A DNA stretch of 8,525 bases from JBBEBE01 sp051746765 (lineage in GTDB: Bacteria > Bacteroidota > Rhodothermia > Balneolales > Balneolaceae). Positions within the stretch are counted from its first letter, which is position 1. The number at the start of each line of letters is the position of its first letter. This document shows positions 6,395-8,525 of the stretch, one piece after another. The position numbers and the translations under genes are program-made. The notes beneath the pieces are model-generated. The model was not told where the DNA came from. It saw nothing but the letters and a program-made list of their open reading frames with translations, and searched no databases. The stretch lies in contig JBNJFK010000094.1 of the NCBI GenBank assembly GCA_051746765.1, positions 1-8,525 of the forward strand. The letters are read 5' to 3'.

Positions 6395-7954
6395 TTACTC
6401 CCATTCGATGGTTGCAGGTGGCTTGGAGCTTATGTCGTAGACCACGCGGTTGATTCCAGGTACTTCATTTATGATTCGGTTCGATACATCCGAAAGAAAA
6501 TCGACAGGCAGGTGTGCCCAATCTGCCGTCATTCCGTCAATACTGGTAACGGCTCGGAGCGCCACGGTGAATTCATAGGTCCGTTCATCTCCCATGACTC
6601 CAACCGATTGTACCGGAAGAAGAACAGCAAGTGCCTGCCAGACATAATTGTAAAGGCCTTTATCTCGAAGTGATTGAATAAAAATATCATCCGCTTCACG
6701 AAGAAGGTTCAGCCGATCCCTTGAGAGTTCACCCAGAATTCGAATTCCCAATCCCGGGCCGGGAAATGGGTGTCGATTGATAAATCCATCCGGAATTCCC
6801 AACTCCCGACCTACATTTCGAACTTCGTCTTTGAAAAGTTCGCGCACCGGCTCCAGGAGTTTCAGTTTCATTTTTTCCGGAAGCCCACCCACATTGTGGT
6901 GCGATTTGATGGTTGCAGAAGGACCTTTGAACGAAACGCTCTCTATGACATCGGGGTAGAGCGTTCCCTGTGCCAACCAAGTGACATCCAATCCATTATG
7001 TACTTCCTTGTCAAAGACATCAATGAAAGTGTTACCGATGATTTTTCGCTTCTCTTCGGGATCCTGAATACCGGTGAGACGGTCTAAAAAAAGATCGGAG
7101 GCGTCGACTCCCCGAACCGGTAGATTCAACTCATCTTTATAGGTTTTGAGTACCGTCGAATACTCATTCTTTCTCAACAGACCGTTGTCGACAAAGATGC
7201 ATGTCAGTTGATCACCGATTGCTTTGTGGATGAGTGTGGCGACGACGGTCGAATCAACTCCTCCGGAAAGAGCACAGAGTACTCGTTCGTCTCCAATCTG
7301 CTGCCGAATGGACTCGATTTCAGATTCTACAAACGAAGCCGGAGTCCAGTTTCCGTGACACCCGCAGATTGTCCGAACAAAATTGGAGAGAATCGTTTTT
7401 CCTTCTTCGGTATGAACCACCTCCGGGTGAAACTGCAGACCGAAAATAGCCTTCTCTTTGTGGCGGACGGCTGCTACGGGAGCATTCTCTGTATGTGCGA
7501 TAATGGCAAACTCGTCCGGCAACTCCCGAATGTGATCACCGTGACTCATCCAGACGATGGAATCGGTCGAAAGGTTGTCGAGAAGTGCCCCGTTTGCATC
7601 CACTTTCAAACGTGCCCGACCAAATTCCCGCTTGTCTGCACGTTCCACACTACCCGGCTTCAATTGGTGGGAGAGAGCCTGCAATCCGTAGCATATACCC
7701 AGAACCGGGCGATCCAATCCGAGCCACTCGGGGTTCAATACGGGAGCGTCGACATCATAGACACTTTTTGGACCTCCGGAGAGAATGATTCCGGCGGGAA
7801 GTTGGTCCCGGAATGTATCCGGTTCTGTATTGAACGGGTGAATCTCGCAGTAGACACCCACTTCGCGAACACGCCGCGCAATAAGTTGAGTGTATTGTGA
7901 CCCGAAATCAAGAATCAGGATCCACTCATCCTGACGTGCGGCAGTGGATTGCAT
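6395..7954 (-). CDS. guaA: Glutamine-hydrolysing GMP synthase
   Basis: The enzyme converts XMP, ATP and glutamine to GMP, the last step of guanine nucleotide synthesis, in the cytoplasm. The protein is 519 aa, full length. Seen: an N-terminal class I glutamine amidotransferase (about 10-195) with catalytic Cys88 (GICYG), His176 and Glu178 (QFHPE) and the LSGGP loop at 58-62. The ATP-pyrophosphatase domain has its P-loop SGGVDS at 230-235, and the C-terminal dimerisation domain ends in KPPATIEWE. The frame stays open to 8041, inside gcvH, but ATG 7954 lies 10 residues before the conserved WILILDFGSQYTQLIARRVRE. AGAGAG seven nt upstream is a partial Shine-Dalgarno. It lies 23 nt after gcvH and is cotranscribed with it. 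No purine riboswitch is visible because the gene is internal to an operon. Confidence 0.98.
   Translation of the reverse strand: MQSTAARQDEWILILDFGSQYTQLIARRVREVGVYCEIHPFNTEPDTFRDQLPAGIILSGGPKSVYDVDAPVLNPEWLGLDRPVLGICYGLQALSHQLKPGSVERADKREFGRARLKVDANGALLDNLSTDSIVWMSHGDHIRELPDEFAIIAHTENAPVAAVRHKEKAIFGLQFHPEVVHTEEGKTILSNFVRTICGCHGNWTPASFVESEIESIRQQIGDERVLCALSGGVDSTVVATLIHKAIGDQLTCIFVDNGLLRKNEYSTVLKTYKDELNLPVRGVDASDLFLDRLTGIQDPEEKRKIIGNTFIDVFDKEVHNGLDVTWLAQGTLYPDVIESVSFKGPSATIKSHHNVGGLPEKMKLKLLEPVRELFKDEVRNVGRELGIPDGFINRHPFPGPGLGIRILGELSRDRLNLLREADDIFIQSLRDKGLYNYVWQALAVLLPVQSVGVMGDERTYEFTVALRAVTSIDGMTADWAHLPVDFLSDVSNRIINEVPGINRVVYDISSKPPATIEWE
6398..6402 (-). promoter_or_regulatory. Ribosome binding site that fixes the start of the TPR/PBP-fold gene
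   Basis: GGGAG (complement of 6398-6402) lies in the last codons of guaA, 7 nt before ATG 6390 but only 4 nt before the alternative TTG at 6393. The spacing favours the ATG. Confidence 0.7.
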
Positions 7955-7977
7955 ACGTAAGCTCTCTGGTATGGTGA

Positions 7978-8355
7978 TTAAATACGTTCCGAATAGTCGT
8001 CTGCCGACAACAGTGATTGAATCTGTGCAGGATCCGTGCATTTGACCTTGACCAGCCAGCCCTCTCCGTAGGGATCCTGGTTGACAAGTTCAGGATCATC
8101 TTCAAGCTTTTCGTTCCATTCCAGTATCTCACCATCGACTGGAGAAAAAAGCTCGGAAACGGTTTTGACCGCTTCAATGGTACCAAAGGGCTCATCCTGT
8201 TCAAGAGTAAATCCAGGCTCCTCCAATTCCACAAACACGATATCCCCGAGTTCCCCCTGGGCAAAGTCGGTAATTCCAATCCGGGCTGTACCGTCGCCCA
8301 GATCTTCGATCCATTCATGTTCATCTGTATACCGAAGATTCTCCGGAATGTTCAT
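7978..8355 (-). CDS. gcvH: Glycine cleavage system H protein (lipoyl carrier)
   Basis: This lipoyl-bearing shuttle passes the aminomethyl group between the P, T and L proteins of the glycine cleavage complex; in some bacteria GcvH also serves in lipoate relay. The protein is 125 aa, normal length. Seen: the N-terminal RYTDEHEW (8-15), IGITDFAQGELGDIVFVELEEPG (27-48), and the lipoylation site GTIEAVKTVSELFSPVDGEI with Lys64, then the conserved NxDPYGEGWLVKV end (92-104, here VNQDPYGEGW). The start ATG at 8355 has a clear AGGAG 8 nt upstream. It starts 3 nt after the accC stop and is followed by guaA after 23 nt. No gcvT or gcvP is in the window, so the rest of the complex must be encoded elsewhere. 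Confidence 0.97.
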   Translation of the reverse strand: MNIPENLRYTDEHEWIEDLGDGTARIGITDFAQGELGDIVFVELEEPGFTLEQDEPFGTIEAVKTVSELFSPVDGEILEWNEKLEDDPELVNQDPYGEGWLVKVKCTDPAQIQSLLSADDYSERI

Positions 8356-8358
8356 GAT

Positions 8359-8525
8359 TTACTCTCCTTTTTTCGGATCAAAAGTAAACTCGGACTCCAG
8401 GTAGTGGGTATTGAAATTGCCACTCAAGAAGTTCGGGTCGTCCATCAATTGAAGGTGATAGGGAATGGTCGTGTGTATACCCTCGACAATAAACTCTTCA
8501 AGCGCCCGCTTCATGCGTTTGATCG
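8359..8525 (-). CDS. accC: Acetyl-CoA carboxylase biotin carboxylase subunit, C-terminal 54 residues (partial)
   Basis: Translating leftward from the window edge gives a frame that stays open to TAA at 8359-8361 and includes RMKRALEEFIVEGIHTTIP, LMDDPNFLSGNFNTHYLES and the tail FTFDPKKGE. The ALEEF-(V/I)-EG-I-T pattern and the N-x-H-Y-L-E ending match the biotin-carboxylase C-terminal domain of AccC, which carboxylates the biotin on AccB for malonyl-CoA synthesis. The protein ends right after that domain, as stand-alone AccC subunits do. This argues against a multidomain pyruvate or acyl-CoA carboxylase, although a separate propionyl-CoA carboxylase subunit is possible. The gene begins outside the window and is the most upstream visible member of the accC-gcvH-guaA-TPR/PBP operon. 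Confidence 0.9.
   Translation of the reverse strand, partial: IKRMKRALEEFIVEGIHTTIPYHLQLMDDPNFLSGNFNTHYLESEFTFDPKKGE
8364..8368 (-). promoter_or_regulatory. Shine-Dalgarno site of gcvH
   Basis: AGGAG (complement of 8364-8368) lies inside the last codons of accC, 8 nt before the gcvH ATG. It is the clearest ribosome binding site in the window and implies tight translational linkage of accC and gcvH. Confidence 0.8.

Noticed and set aside
7208..7900. 230-residue open frame on the + strand
   Set aside because: It is antisense to guaA, whose motifs are unmistakable on the other strand; no domain is seen.

Overview
The window looks like ordinary chromosomal DNA from a Gram-negative bacterium. 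The evidence is an outer-membrane TonB-dependent receptor, several Sec-type signal peptides and a periplasmic or anchored cytochrome c. The genes at the head of transcription units have no Shine-Dalgarno sequence, GC content appears moderate (judged by eye), and the protein sequences have the flavour of the Bacteroidota-Rhodothermota-Balneolota group. I favour Balneolota/Rhodothermota, but this is an impression from protein style and not a computed placement. I see no phage, IS element, CRISPR array, tRNA or rRNA.

Layout from left to right. The C-terminal end of an exported class I cytochrome c runs rightward (1-294) and converges on msrB (323-742, leftward), a zinc-binding methionine-R-sulfoxide reductase. 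Between msrB and a leftward cold-shock gene (957-1172) is a 214-bp gap. It holds four perfect tandem copies of a 17-bp G-rich unit and a strong intrinsic terminator belonging to the cold-shock gene. Upstream of the cold-shock gene is a good sigma70-type promoter whose -35 box is embedded in an 8-bp-stem inverted repeat. Next comes a leftward TonB-dependent receptor gene (1355-3421), divergent from mltG (3578-4636, rightward), which encodes the endolytic murein transglycosylase.

The right half is a tight leftward operon that continues beyond the window: accC (partial, from 8525), gcvH, guaA, and an exported TPR plus type I periplasmic-binding-fold protein (4633-6390). Gaps are 3, 23 and 4 nt, and Shine-Dalgarno sites lie inside the 3' ends of the preceding genes. 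The last gene overlaps mltG tail-to-tail by 4 nt.

The genes do not form one dedicated pathway. The operon mixes fatty-acid initiation (biotin carboxylase), glycine cleavage/lipoyl carrier and GMP synthesis with an envelope protein whose architecture resembles LpoA-type activators of penicillin-binding proteins. That protein's proximity to mltG makes a cell-wall role plausible but unproven. I did not find a convincing undescribed multi-gene system. The items most worth a second look are the G-quadruplex-compatible tandem array, the operon's LpoA-like protein, and the promoter/hairpin overlap upstream of the cold-shock gene.
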